Assembly (NCBI RefSeq): GCF_036785885.1
Contig: NC_092323.1
Span: forward strand, 1,404,501 to 1,468,500
Reading direction: 5' to 3'
Length of the DNA: 64,000 nt
From: Coffea arabica
Lineage: Eukaryota > Streptophyta > Magnoliopsida > Gentianales > Rubiaceae
The notes below the pieces were generated by a model, which saw only the letters and a program-made list of their open reading frames with translations, was not told where the DNA came from and ran no database searches. The position numbers were made by a program, and so were the translations under genes. Below are positions 12,471 to 24,456 of the stretch, one piece after another. Every line of letters starts with the position of its first letter. Position 1 is the stretch's first letter.

Positions 12471-12514
12471 TTGTTACAGTTTGACAAAAAAAAAAAAAAA
12501 AACTACTTGTTACA
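12465..12514. repeat. Poly(A) micro-insertion with 14-bp target duplication
   Basis: AACTACTTGTTACA is present at 12465-12478 and again at 12501-12514. The 22 bases between them are GTTTGAC followed by an A run. This is the shape left by target-primed insertion of a very short polyadenylated transcript end. Confidence 0.55.
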
Positions 12515-12703
12515 AGCATAGAAGTGCCCATCACCATCTCCGTTAGGATTCAGGAAGTGCCAGTTGACCTCAACTCACCTCACCACACCAGACCGGGCCT
12601 CATCCTCGGCCTCTTCTCAGTTCTCAACACTGTGCATTACGCTCTACTCGCCTATTACAATTGAAATTGATGCCACTACTACTGTAGAAAATTGAAATAA
12701 AAT

Positions 12704-15700
12704 ATGGCCTCTACTAAAGTGCCACTGTTCCCCGCCTTCTGTGATGTTGCAAAAATGTCAAATCCTTCTTCTGCTTCTGCTACTAATAGTTGCGCCCATT
12801 TCCAGCCAAGGAGCAGCAGCAGAAGCAGGGATTGGATGACAAGAATAAAAATTTTCCTCCCCCTTTGCAAATGGAACTCTCGCTTTTACTCCATGCCAAC
12901 CAAATTCAACCCCCCACCTCCTCCTCCTTCTTCGTTGCTTTTAGTTTCATCTTCATCATCATCTTCATCGCCCGTCCTCTACTCCGACGTTGCCCCCTCT
13001 GCTAGACGCTATAAATTACTGCCACCTCCGCCCCTCCGAACTCACGAGAATGTGACGGAGAGCAGCGACGACATTTCTCTGCTTAACGACAGAATTCTTC
13101 GAGAGCACGGCAAGAGAGATTCCTCCTCCCCGAGGCCCCCCGTCATGGATACCAAGGAGGCTGATAAATACATTCAGCAGGTCAAGGAGCAGCAGCTGAG
13201 GGGTTTGCAGAAGCTCAAGGGTGACGTCACCAACAAAAATTGGAAAGACGGCGTTTTTAGCTACAAGGTCGACCCCTACACTCTCTGCCCCGGCGACTAC
13301 GTGGTGCACAAGAAGGTCGGCATCGGCCGATTTGTTAGCATCAAATTTGACCTGCCAAAGTTGAAGCATCCTAATACTTATAATACGGACCACAACCCCC
13401 AACTCCCGACTGAATATGTCTATATAGAGTACGCCGATGGAATGGCCAAGCTCCCTGTCAAGCAGGCTTCCCGCATGCTCTACCGCTATAATCTGTACGC
13501 ACGCCTTTTATTCCTTGCCTTTCTTTACTACAACCTACAATGTTCACCCCCTCTGAAATAGACTTCTGAGTGACGGCTGGTGTTGACAAAATTTGATTGA
13601 ATTTCCGAAGCATTTACGTGACTACTCCCTTTAATTACTCGATGCACGCCAAAAGTCTTGTGGTAAAACTAGATTATAGGATGCATAAACCAATGGACCT
13701 AAATGATGACTTGCTTGGGATAACCTTAAGGAGGCTCGTTTTGAAGCTAATGATCATATCTTCAGTAATGTTTCAAGGAGCGTGGCCTTAATTTTTGCAG
13801 CAATCAAACTGTTGATAATTTGTTCTTCCGGTTATTCAGCCCCCGGGGGGGGGGGGGGGGAATTAGGTTAGGTACTTGGGCAGTGGGATTGGTTTGATCC
13901 TTCCCAGTCAGGGTAGAAACACTAATTCAGTAATACCGCCATTCTGGGAACAACATCATTTTATCTGACTTCTCCTCAAGTAAGTGCAACCATTAGTTAA
14001 GGTTGTTGCTAAGTTGTAGCCAATGTGCGTATCCTGCAGTTGCTCGCTCACTTTGCTATTTTATTTCTCAGACCTAATGAAACAAAAAAGCCACGTGCTT
14101 TGAGCAAACTAAGCGACCCAAGTGCATGGGAGAGAAGAAGGGTGAAGGGTAAGGTTGCAGTTCAAAAAATGGTTGTTGACTTGATGGAGCTGTATATACA
14201 CAGGCTCAAACAAAGAAGGCCTCCTTACCCCAAAATGCATGCCATTGCAGAATTTGCATCTCATTTTCCTTATAAGCCAACGCCAGACCAGATGCAGGTC
14301 TATTCCATTTTTCTCTTTTTCCTTCTTCTGCGAAACTGCTCAATTTCATGATAGATATAGTTCTACCAGATGATCCTGTTATCTTCCCTCAGTTGAATTA
14401 ATGCCATTTTCTGGAGAAATAGGTGATTTTTCTTCTTTTGACATCATCTATAGCACCACTTGAGCCTGCTTATAGAGTAATTTCACTTAGCACTAATTAA
14501 TTGAATTCTCATAACAGGCAATCATTGATGTGGAAAAAGACTTGACAGAGAAAGAAAACCCTATGGACAGATTGATATGTGGAGATGTTGGTTTTGGCAA
14601 AACTGAAGTTGCGCTTCGTGCCATCTTCTGCGTGGTTTCAGCAGGGAAGCAAGCCATGGTTCTAGCACCAACAATAGTTCTAGCTAAACAACATTATGAT
14701 GTTATCTCCGATCGATTCTCAAGATATCCAGATATCAAGGTTGGACTTCTGAGTAGGTTTCAGGTATGTTGAAGATTCCAAAGTTTTTTGTTTTTTGGTG
14801 GTGAAGATAAAATTCTTGCCTAGTTGATGTTAGATATGAAAAAAGGAATTTTACAACTCATTTTAATTTCATTCTGTTTTTGAGTTGAAAAGTTTGAAAC
14901 TAAATGCAGGAGTTTTCCACCTTCTTACTATGCTAGAATACCTTCTATGACAATTTTCGTGAACATTTAGGGTGATATCATCGGATACTTCTAGTGGCCA
15001 GCTGTAGGTTTATATGCTGAAAAAAGCATAAAATGTTCTCTAAGCGTCTCTGTTATCACTGACTGAATTGGCATCTATTTACCATTCCGACAAGGGAACT
15101 TTACCATACTAGAACTACATTCTTGCAGACCAAATTATTATTTCTGATGAAAGCATTGGGTTTGGATGTAATTCTAATCGAGTTTTTAAACTTGTATTTA
15201 TTGCAAGTGATGCGTTTGGTTTGCCTAATGTGATTGTTGTGTTTAGTCTTCCTACTTGGATTTAGTTGACTCATTTGGTGTTCAGTTTGATTCCACGGCT
15301 GATCACATATATATTTTTTTATCACAAAAACTCTTGTACTTGCTTGCTGCCAGTGATTTTCTCTATTTCTCAAAGCTATAACCTGTCTAAAAAGCAGCAC
15401 ACTGATAATACACATATTGATTGATTCATTTCGAAACTTTTAAATAGACTTGTGTGGCATGTTGGTTGAGTAGAAAGGATGTTTATTGCGAAGTAACCGT
15501 TCATCTTTGAACTTGCATTATGAAGTCCAAGTCAGAGAAAGAGGAGTATGTGCACATGATTAAACATGGGCACCTGGACATTACAGTTGGGACTCATTCA
15601 CTACTTGGCAACCGTGTTGTGTATAATAATCTTGGTCTTCTTGTGGTTGATGAGGAACAGGTATCCCCAAAATATCCTTTACACTATCATGAAGTTTGTG

Positions 15701-18700
15701 ATTTGCTAATTAATGCTTGATTTTATTTTTTGTTTTGGGGTTGAATGATACCATGCCTTGTGACTTTCTAAGAGTGAATCCTGAACTAGTTTACCTATGG
15801 CTAAAAATGTGGAATGATAGTTGTGCTACAGCCTCCTTGTGATGAGATGATGGTATTCTCCCTGGCCCAGTTCCTGATAGCTTAAACTGCTGGAATGGTT
15901 GTTGCTTCCTTCCTATCTTTGATTAGATTGTCTGAAGTCTATTTGCATTATGATGAATGGAGTTAGAGAATTAAACGTCCTGCAGTGCTTGACAATCGAG
16001 TTCATTGTTACCATTACTTCTATCTAGGCAAGTTAGAGACTGTTTGCCACTAAGTAACAAAAGTTTCATGCTACAGAGTCACTGCAAATAGTATATCATA
16101 CTTAAATATTGGGGTTTAGGTGCACTGGAATGCTTATTATAAAGGGTTGTTTTGCTCCCCTTTGAAAGAGAGACGGTTTGACATCTTCACTTAGTCTTCT
16201 GCATTTAGTATTCTGATATCAAGAGAAACAAATGATTTAGATTTCTGTGTGAGATGTTGCTTTACAGAGATTTGGTGTGAAACAAAAGGAGAAGATTGCT
16301 TCTTTTAAAACCTCAGTTGATGTACTCACGCTTTCGGCAACGCCTATTCCACGAACCCTCTATTTAGCTTTGACTGGGTTTCGTGATGCCAGGTAATTTT
16401 TGCTCATTAAAATGAAAAGTTTCAGGTGTTAAATTCTTGAGTAAATTCAAATTGATGTGAGTTGATATTCTGCTACGTCATTTTTATGATCTTTTACTTG
16501 ATAGGTAGTTCCAGTCACTGTGCTATTAAACTAATTATCTGTAACCACTGCCTGGGCCACTGTTTGCTGTTTTGTCCTCAGGGGGAGGGGTGAGTCTTGT
16601 GTTTGTGTACATATAAGGAGCTGGTATTGGCACTCTGTTGTTTGTCAATGGCACTCCACTTGACTGTTTAACCATATGAAAGGACAGAAGTACCCCTATC
16701 TTTTGTTCCTTTACAACCTGAGTGAATATGGAGTGGTGTAATTACAAAGAAACATATGGGCTGGCGATATCAGCTAATACCATTTTGAATATGAAGTGGT
16801 TGTAATTAGACTAGAATATGGGCTGGTGATCTCAGCTAATACCATTTTGTTTGTGCAAGTTTTCTTGAATGTGATGTCCTTATTTTTTTGGTGTATATTT
16901 TGTTTCACCCTTTTGCAGTTTAATTTCTACACCACCTCCTGAAAGAGTTCCAATAAGAACCCATCTTTCATCATATTCTAAGGTAAAGGTGGTATCAGCT
17001 ATAAAGTATGAGCTGGACCGAGATGGACAGGTTTTTTATGTGTTGCCCCGAATCAAAGGTGAATTGACTACATTGGCTTTTTTGTTATGACTTTTATATG
17101 ATTTTAGACAGTCATCAGGAGATTTATGTCTCGTGTGGTTTTAACTTTTGAAATTTCTGAGCAGTTTAAATGAGTTTCTTAGATGGTGTTCAGTTATGCC
17201 TACATTTATTATTCATGGACTTGTGAACTATTTCATAGGGCTTGAAGAAGTCATGGAGTTTCTTGAAGAATCGTTTCCAGAGGTTGAAATAGCTATTGCT
17301 CATGGAAAGGTAATTCATTGCTTGAAGTGGAGCGCTAGATCTATGACCACTTCACTCTGCGTGGGTAAAATACAAAACTACAAAGTACCAAACCACTATG
17401 TAAGGACTGACACCATTAAGAAGAAATTTTAGCAGCTTTGTATGAGGGAGACTTGAATTCAGTTAGTCACATTGGCAAAGGTGGTTACAGAAGTTTATGA
17501 TAACCTGCTATGTTGTTTGTTAAGTTTTGATATCTTATTTCCTATAGTGAAAGAAGACAAAGAGGGATGAATATGAGGACAACGAAAGCACTATGAGCCA
17601 CTAACAAAGTTCAAGTATAATGACCGTCTTTAGAAGGTACAGAACTGGAGATGGGAAGTAGATTAACATCGCAAGGCCCTAGAAAGTGGTTTAGTGAGAA
17701 TGAAATGTCTAGATGCCATTGTGAGGAAAAATACACGATTATATGATGTCATGTAGTTTAGGATCTTCAGATTGAAGTATTGCGTGCATTTAATCCATCC
17801 ACATGAAACAAACATTGTCCTTTTGACTTGAGTCTTCCGAATTTTTCTGATAAATATTGAACTTTTGTAAATTCTGAATTCCTGTGTAAATAGGATTTGT
17901 AGTCATTCAGATCTTGTTAATTATTGATAGAGTTCGGATTTTGATGGGTGGCAGGTATATCTGTGCTTAGGATGGGTATATTATAGTAAAACTTTTGACG
18001 CTTTTGGGTTTTCTCCAAGCAATATATGCCATTACATTCTCTTATTTGTCTATGGCTTTTGCTGCATATTTAATGGTGTCGATACATTGCCACTAATAGA
18101 ACTTAGTTTCGAGCCACTCTTGTATTGAAATTGGAGTCCAGTGCTTGGGAAGCTAGAACCATTTTGAAAAGTATATTTAGTCTATGGGATTGATTGGTGA
18201 ATTATTTAATCTATTATTAGTAATGATATTTTATTGAAGCCAATGGACACTAGCAGCAGTTGATAGGAGAAAAGTAGGTCTGTCTGAAATTTGTGATATA
18301 AATTGATTTGTGCATGAAAACTGATGTATTAATGCCTTCCTACAACTAAAAGTGTATGTGAAAGTAATCCTCTTAACGATTTCATATATATACTTTCTTC
18401 AAATTTCTTTCAATATAACATTTTCCACTCTTCTTCCCAACTTTACTTGTTTCTGGTCTTCCTAATTGCCAAAATGTTAGATTTTGCATTTTGATGCATT
18501 GTGAAAGCCTCTGTATCCATGCATGAATAACTTCTTAACAAGCATAGGTTATAAAGCAGCTGCCCAACAATGAGAGAGCCATACTCTTCCATCTCCAGTG
18601 CATTAATCCTTTTCAACAACCTAAAATAATGAACAAAAAGAAGAAAAATGAAAGAATGTGACTTGTGGTTATCACCAATGGTAATTGTGGTTATTTTGTT

Positions 18701-21700
18701 TGTTGTCATCTTGTAAATAAATCTTTTGCTGTTTCTGCTTGGTAGATCATTTTCTCCCCCTGTGCTGCAATGACTGTAATACCTACTGCTCAAAAGGAAA
18801 TCAAACAATGGTTTCAAGTAACTCTTGTATCTAAATGGTGATTGTGGTTGTTTGTACTGTATAAACCTATGAAAAGTAGGATCTTGCACATATTTCTCTC
18901 ACAAATCAGCTAAATATTTCGGCAGCAATACTCGAAGCAGCTTGAGGATACCATGGCAAGATTTGCACTGGGGGAAATTAAGATCCTTATATGCACAAAC
19001 ATAGTTGAAAGTGGGCTTGACATTCAAAATGCGAATACAATCATAATCCAGGATGTCCAACAATTTGGCCTTGCACAGTTGTATCAGGTACTCTTTTGTC
19101 CCTATTCCTCTTCAAAATTTTGATAAATTAGTTGAGATAAATGAACTTGCAAACATATCTGAGGAGGCCTGGTCTAGTGGCTAAGTTTGAGGCCCCAGAA
19201 ATTAGAAGTCCTGGGATCAAATCTCCTTCCCCCACCCCGCTTCTTAAATCCCACCCGTCCCTTGCTAAAACAATAAACAAATAAATGAATAAAATAAAAT
19301 AAAATCAGAACTTGGAAACAAAAATGAAACCTGAGATGAACCTATAGTTGCAGCTTGATCCCGAACTCTGAAGATCAATAACTTATTTCCTTCTTCTTAG
19401 TACAGACCCCTTTTGCATCTGTGGGTTTTGTTGCTTACTTTTGGTGCATGTTATTTTATCAAGTAGTTCTTCACTTTGACAATGATAGATATATTGGGTG
19501 ACCTAGCAGATATCTTCCTGTTTATGGGTACAAAAGGCAAGTTTGCGTCATTATTTATATGTGATTTTTTACAGTAAAAACCACAATCTCAAAAGAAGCT
19601 ATGACTGTAATCTCGGGCTTCAATAGTATAGCAGCATATTTAAAGGCTTTCTAAGATTTCTATGTGTTCTTTTCCTTTTTTGGACTATAATTATTCTGGT
19701 ACCCGGAACATCTCTTAACATGGTCTTGATCAGTAGCATGCTCTCTATCCTGTAATGAATAGTCCTGTAAGGGAGATATGAGGGAAGTTGATCAAAACTT
19801 TCCTGTCTAGTTGTCTTGACTACAGTCCTGGTATTTCTGTAGCTAATATTGTCAGTTCGAACTTTTTACATAAATGTATACTGTGAAATACTCGTTGTTA
19901 TCTGGTTTTTTTAGACTTTAAATTTAATCCTTTTTTTTTAAATTTTTTAACATTGTACAATTACTTGACAGTTGCGTGGAAGGGTGGGCCGAGCAGATAA
20001 AGAAGCTCATGCACACTTGTTTTACGCTGATAAGTCTTTGCTCTCTGATCAGGCGCTAGTAAGTTTTCCTATTGTCTTTCCTCTATTTTTGTGGAAAACT
20101 GGACGATTGGGAAATGTAGTATGTTATGGGTTGTTCTTCTGTGTGCACCTTGTCTTGCCACATCCCGTGTAGAAAAGTTATGCTTTTTCTTATGCAGGGT
20201 TAAGTGACATTGATATCTGTGTTGTATTAGGAGAGGCTAACTGCCCTTGAAGAGTGTCGTGATCTTGGCCAGGGTTTCCAGCTTGCAGAAAGGGACATGG
20301 CTATTAGAGGCTTTGGTAATATTTTTGGTGAGCAGCAAACAGGGGATGTTGGAAATGTGGGCATTGATCTTTTCTTTGAAATGCTATTTGAGAGCCTGTC
20401 AAAGGTTTGTTTTTTCCATAATATTAGAATTCACTAGCACTGGCTAGGAGACCAGTAAGAGCAGATTCTATAACAATAATAATTCCTTCAACTTGGCTCA
20501 ATAGCCAGAGATGAAAGTAACAGAAGCTGTTTTAGTTCTTTTGTTCTTCTTAAGATGAAAGCTTGACTAATGTTTGGATTATCTTTTTGAGCTTGCTGTC
20601 ATCATCAATGATAATAATCTTTTTCTCCTTATTTATTTTTGACACATGCATACTTTATAATCACATGATAAATGGCTAGTTATTTCGTAATTAAACCTTA
20701 GATTGATGGGATAGATCTTCACTTAATCTTTTGACTTCCAGGTTGATGAACACCGTGTAATCTCAGTTCCTTACCAATCGGTGCAGGTATTCATATCCAC
20801 ATTGAAAGAGGGTAAAATGAGTAGTCTTATCTTTTCACTCTAAGAAATTTCTCTGCAAAACCTTATGTAGTAATTTTGCTGCAAAAGCCAAAGACTTTGA
20901 CTTGTCTATATAGCCCAGAAACCTATATATTTTTGTGGTAGAACTTCGAAAGAGAACCCACTTTGGCCTGAATAAGGCATAAAATTCATGTAACAGAAAA
21001 AATAACTTTAGATTAATTGATATTGAATAATGACTAAATATATTGAGCACAGATAAGAATTCTGTTTGGAGCTATTGATGACACCGCTTGAACAATTTGA
21101 CTAGTTCTATCACTTTTGTATAAATAGTATTGTTGAAACACGTTCCAGGAAAATTATCTCATTTCACTTGCATGTTTTTAGTGGTGCACACAGCAATATC
21201 ATGGCAGTTGATGGCTTTGTACATAACTGCCATCTGCAGAAGAAACCATTCTAATACATGGTGACCTTCTGCCACATTTTTAGATTGTAGTACATTCTAA
21301 TCAACTGGATAATATCTCTTCCAGAAGGGGGAGCAATACAGACTGTATTACTACTCTCTGTTGCACAATGCTCTCAACTTTACTTTGGCTTGTATAATCA
21401 CGGTGACCTAAGGAGAGATGTATCTGAATACATTATGAATATCTTGACAGATATGTACGATTCCTGGATCCATTAATTTATTTTGCATCCTTTTGCCTTA
21501 TTTGTGTCAGCTTGATCTAAATATAAATCCATATCTCCCTTCTGAGTACATAAATTATCTCGACAATCCCATGGAAGTAATAAGTGAAGCTGAAAAAGCT
21601 GCCAGGCAAGACATTTGGAGTTTGATGCAATTTACTGAGAGCCTGCGCCGGCAATATGGAAAAGAGCCCTACTCCATGGAAATCCTGTTGAAAAAACTCT

Positions 21701-22411
21701 ATGTGAAGAGAATGGCTGCGGATTTGGGGATTACCAGGATATATTCATCAGGAAAGATAGTTGGCATGAAATCAAACATGAGCAGGAAAGTTTTCAAGCT
21801 CATAATAGATTCAGTGGCATCTGACATACACTGCAATTCCCTTGTTTTTGAGAATGGCCTAATCAAGGTAAGATGCATGTTGTTCTCTTGCAATTGCCAG
21901 AAGTGGTTCTGCTAGTGACGTACTTGATATGGTTTCCTTGAGTTAATAAAATCCGCGCATGGTCTCCAATGGGCTTGAAAATGAGAATAGTATAGATGAG
22001 GTTGACTGGCTGTCCTATACTTGAGTCTGCACTATTTGTCGCATTTGAAGAAAGAATATCAGCCAAACTATCACATGGTCAATTCTTTATGATCTCGTAT
22101 CTTGTTAGAATAGGTGTTTGTTAGTACTGGCCGTAACTGTTGGAAATTATTTGAATGGATTTTTTTTGGGATCTTACTGTTTTTGCTGATGGTGTCAATT
22201 AACCTTGATATTAACGTGCTTGCCAATGTGAGTTTTTTTTTGGTTCTTTTGTACTCCTTTTTTACCCCTCCGAACACTGAACTTCTAATGCTTGCTTCTT
22301 GCGCTCCAGGCTGAACTTCTGTTGGAGCTACCAAGAGAACAGTTGCTAAATTGGATTTTCCAGTGCTTAGCGGAACTCTATGCTTCTCTGCCTGCCTTGA
22401 TCAAATATTAG
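12704..22411 (+). CDS. Plastid Mfd/TRCF-like ATP-dependent DNA helicase
   Basis: Matches Arabidopsis At3g02060, a chloroplast-targeted helicase of the transcription-repair coupling factor (Mfd) family. Thirteen exons: 12704-13494, 14072-14297, 14518-14763, 15526-15660, 16268-16392, 16919-17058, 17239-17309, 18926-19087, 19972-20058, 20231-20404, 20742-20786, 21511-21867, 22310-22411. All join in phase to 886 aa. An in-frame TAA precedes the ATG by two codons. Order: Ser/Pro-rich transit-like N-terminus with a Pro6 run; CarD/RNA-polymerase-interaction fold ([14 protein letters not shown], ~residue 205); Walker [10 protein letters not shown]; motif II DEEQ; motif [11 protein letters not shown]; helicase C-terminal lobe with [10 protein letters not shown] and [16 protein letters not shown]; a TRCF-type C-terminal domain. 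The UvrB-like N-terminal module of bacterial Mfd is absent, as in the plant homologue. Intron 8 holds a SINE. Confidence 0.96.
13845..13860. repeat. Poly(G) tract in helicase intron 1
   Basis: CCCC followed by 16 G within intron 1 of the helicase gene. Likely polymorphic in length and error-prone to sequence. Confidence 0.8.
19156..19307 (+). mobile_element. tRNA-derived SINE in helicase intron 8
   Basis: The head resembles a tRNA with pol III boxes: box A-like TGGTCTAGTGGCTAAG near 19171-19186 and box B-like GGGATCAAATCTC near 19213-19225, about 30 bases apart. A short pyrimidine-rich body and an A-rich AAATAAAAT tail follow. GAACTTGCAAACA at 19143-19155 and GAACTTGGAAACA at 19308-19320 form a 13-bp target duplication with one mismatch. 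It lies in the sense orientation of the host gene. Confidence 0.8.
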
Positions 22412-22590
22412 TTTCTACGTCAATGATGCCCACCTTGGTACAACTACTTTTTGGAGGCAACTTGTACAGGAAAAAAGTATTCCTCCCATCTCGAGTGTTT
22501 TCTGGAAGGACTACAGCCTTGAATCTTCACTGAAGCCACTTGCTCTGGACAAGTTAGAGATTCAACCACTGAACAGGCTGTTATGATATG
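22412..22590. other. Probable helicase 3' UTR up to the copia insertion
   Basis: About 180 bases between the helicase stop codon and the copia 5' LTR. No coding signal. The native 3' UTR may have continued into what is now 30390 onward. Confidence 0.5.
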
Positions 22591-22738
22591 TGTTAAGAGA
22601 ATATAAGTATTCTTGTAGATAATAAATTAGTAAGGGTATTCTTGTAAATAGTTTGTTAGGTTTGTACTCCTATAAATACTAGTTGGTCACTCATAATACG
22701 GTGACTAGATGTTTTTCCTCCCAAGATACCTGTTGACA
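22591..22738 (+). repeat. Copia 5' LTR
   Basis: 148 bp, TG...CA ends. TATAAATA at 22671-22678 is a probable TATA box. Very short for a copia LTR. Confidence 0.95.
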
Positions 22739-22750
22739 TGGTATCAGAGC
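22739..22750 (+). other. Primer-binding site (initiator Met tRNA type)
   Basis: TGGTATCAGAGC directly follows the 5' LTR. This is the standard plant copia priming sequence. Confidence 0.9.
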
Positions 22751-22784
22751 AAGAGTCCTAGGGTTCAGGTTAAACATCTAGCAA

Positions 22785-23435
22785 AAGTACTGTTCACGCC
22801 GTTACTGTTCACGGCTAGGGATGGCAATGGGGGATATCAATTATATGAATAATTATAAATGTCTACTAATAGAATTTATTAATTAGTTATACTAAATTTA
22901 CTAATACATTTATACTAAATTTCTAATTACACTTAATAGAATAACACTTTTTTCTCAAAAAAAGCACAAACGCAATGATGAATTAGTGATTGCATTTGTA
23001 CTAAAAGTGAAAATTTGACTATTTTAGTTATATTTATTTCATCATATTGGATTGTATTCAAATAACTTCTGTTTGATTGTTTTTATGAGTTTCAATTGTA
23101 AAATTACAATGAATAATAATTTGGTGATGTGTTGATATTTTAGTATTTGATTATTTATTAAAATTTAATTATAATAAAATTATATAATAAAATTTTATTA
23201 ACCCTGCGGGTGCCCCCGCGGGGGAAGCGGGGCAAGGCGGGGAGGGGGCGGGAGGCGGGGGACGGGGCGGGGGACCGTGGGAACTAATAGGCAACGGGGC
23301 GGGGGACGGGGGAGGGGTCCCCCGCCCCAACCCCGCCCCGTTGCCCGGGTCCCCCGCCCCAACCCCGCCCCGTTGCCATCCTTATTCACGGCACACTGTT
23401 CACGCCGGTACTGTTCACGGCGCACTGTTCACGCG
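22785..23435 (+). repeat. Tandem ACTGTTCACG leader repeats, split by the hAT-like element
   Basis: In the copia leader, ACTGTTCACG or a close variant recurs about six times: twice before the nested element (near 22788 and 22804) and about four times after it (near 23394-23435). Non-coding. Confidence 0.75.
22808..23392. mobile_element. hAT-like element nested in the copia leader
   Basis: TTCACGGC occurs at 22808-22815 and 23385-23392, a perfect 8-bp duplication. The ends are TAGGGATGGCAA and TTGCCATCCTTA, inverted. The 569-bp interior is AT-rich for ~380 bp, then extremely G/C-rich (GGGGCGGGG and CCCCGCCCC words, 23200-23375). No transposase. TAGxG(A/G)TGGCAA-type ends are shared with the element at 11557-12462. 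Confidence 0.85.
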
Positions 23436-23475
23436 TACTGTTCGTCTCGAGTTTTGACCCTGTCTTTGGTTTGAC

Positions 23476-24456
23476 GTGCTATTCGTCATGGTTGAAAGGT
23501 TTGTTAATGCGGTTACCACTGATCAAATTAAATCGAGTTTTTCAGCACATGAGTCCCAGAAGACTGTTACTATATCTGAGAAAGTTTATGTTAAATTCCT
23601 ACAGTACCAAGTTACAAATCACACATCTCTTCCCTCTGCTTCGTTAGCACAAAAAGGTAATGACTCATGGATTATTGATTCTGGGGCTACTGATCATATG
23701 TCAGGTACCTCTAAAATTTTTTCTAATTTTCAAGAGTCTACTCCCTTTCCTCATGTTACTTTAGCTGATGGATCTACCACTAAAGTTAAAGGACTAGGCA
23801 CTGTAGAAATTAATCCATCACTTTCGCTGTCTTCTGTTCTTTACGTACCCAATTTGCCCTTTAATTTAATGTCTGTTAGTAAACTCATTAAATTTCTACA
23901 GTGTACAGTTACTTTTTCTCCTGATTCTGTTGTCATTCAAGATTTGAAGACAAAGAGGACGATTGGTGGAGGGCATGAGCATAATGGTCTTTACTTTCTC
24001 AACTTCAATGGTCCGATAGCATGTCCTGCTACTGTTTCCCCTCTTGAAATTGACTGTCGTTTAGGTCATCCGTCATTACAAAATTTGAAAAAGTTGGTTC
24101 ATACTTTGAGTCAATTATCTTCGTTAGAATGTGAGTCTTGTCAGTTAGGAAAGCATTATCGTGTTTCTTTTGCTCCTAGAGTCAATAAACGAGTTTCTGA
24201 ACCCTTTTTGTTAGTTCATTCTGATGTTTGGGATCCTAGTCGAGTCACTTCAAAGTTAGGTTTTAAATATTTTGTAGTCTTTGTTGATGATTTTTCCAGA
24301 GTTACATGGCTTTATTTAATGAAAGATCTTTCAGAATTATATTCCATTTTTTGTGCATTTGTTACAAAAATAAAGAATCAATTTGGTGTGCCTGTACGTA
24401 TATTTCGCAGTTGTCGCACCCCATTTTTTTGCGATGGAAAAAGAAAGTGTTTATAA
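23476..24456 (+). pseudogene. Copia polyprotein, first part: protease and start of integrase
   Basis: Open from 23476. Recognisable from about 23662: aspartic protease core WIIDSGATDHMSG, then the GAG-pre-integrase segment (CRLGHPSLQNLKKL, with ECESCQLGKH completing the zinc-binding pair), then the integrase core start (SDVWDPSRV, FVVFVDDFSR). The integrase reading is cut at 24411 by the 3.4-kb insertion; the last ~15 residues of the open frame belong to that insertion. The start at 23476 is arbitrary because upstream gag is gone. Confidence 0.9.

Noticed and set aside
19156-19230. Possible tRNA gene
   Set aside because: Has box A- and B-like motifs but does not fold into a full cloverleaf by eye, and it has an A-rich tail and flanking duplication, so it is a SINE.
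23198-23474. Pro/Gly/Arg-rich open frames on both strands at 23.2-23.5 kb
   Set aside because: They translate the G/C block of a non-autonomous hAT-like element.
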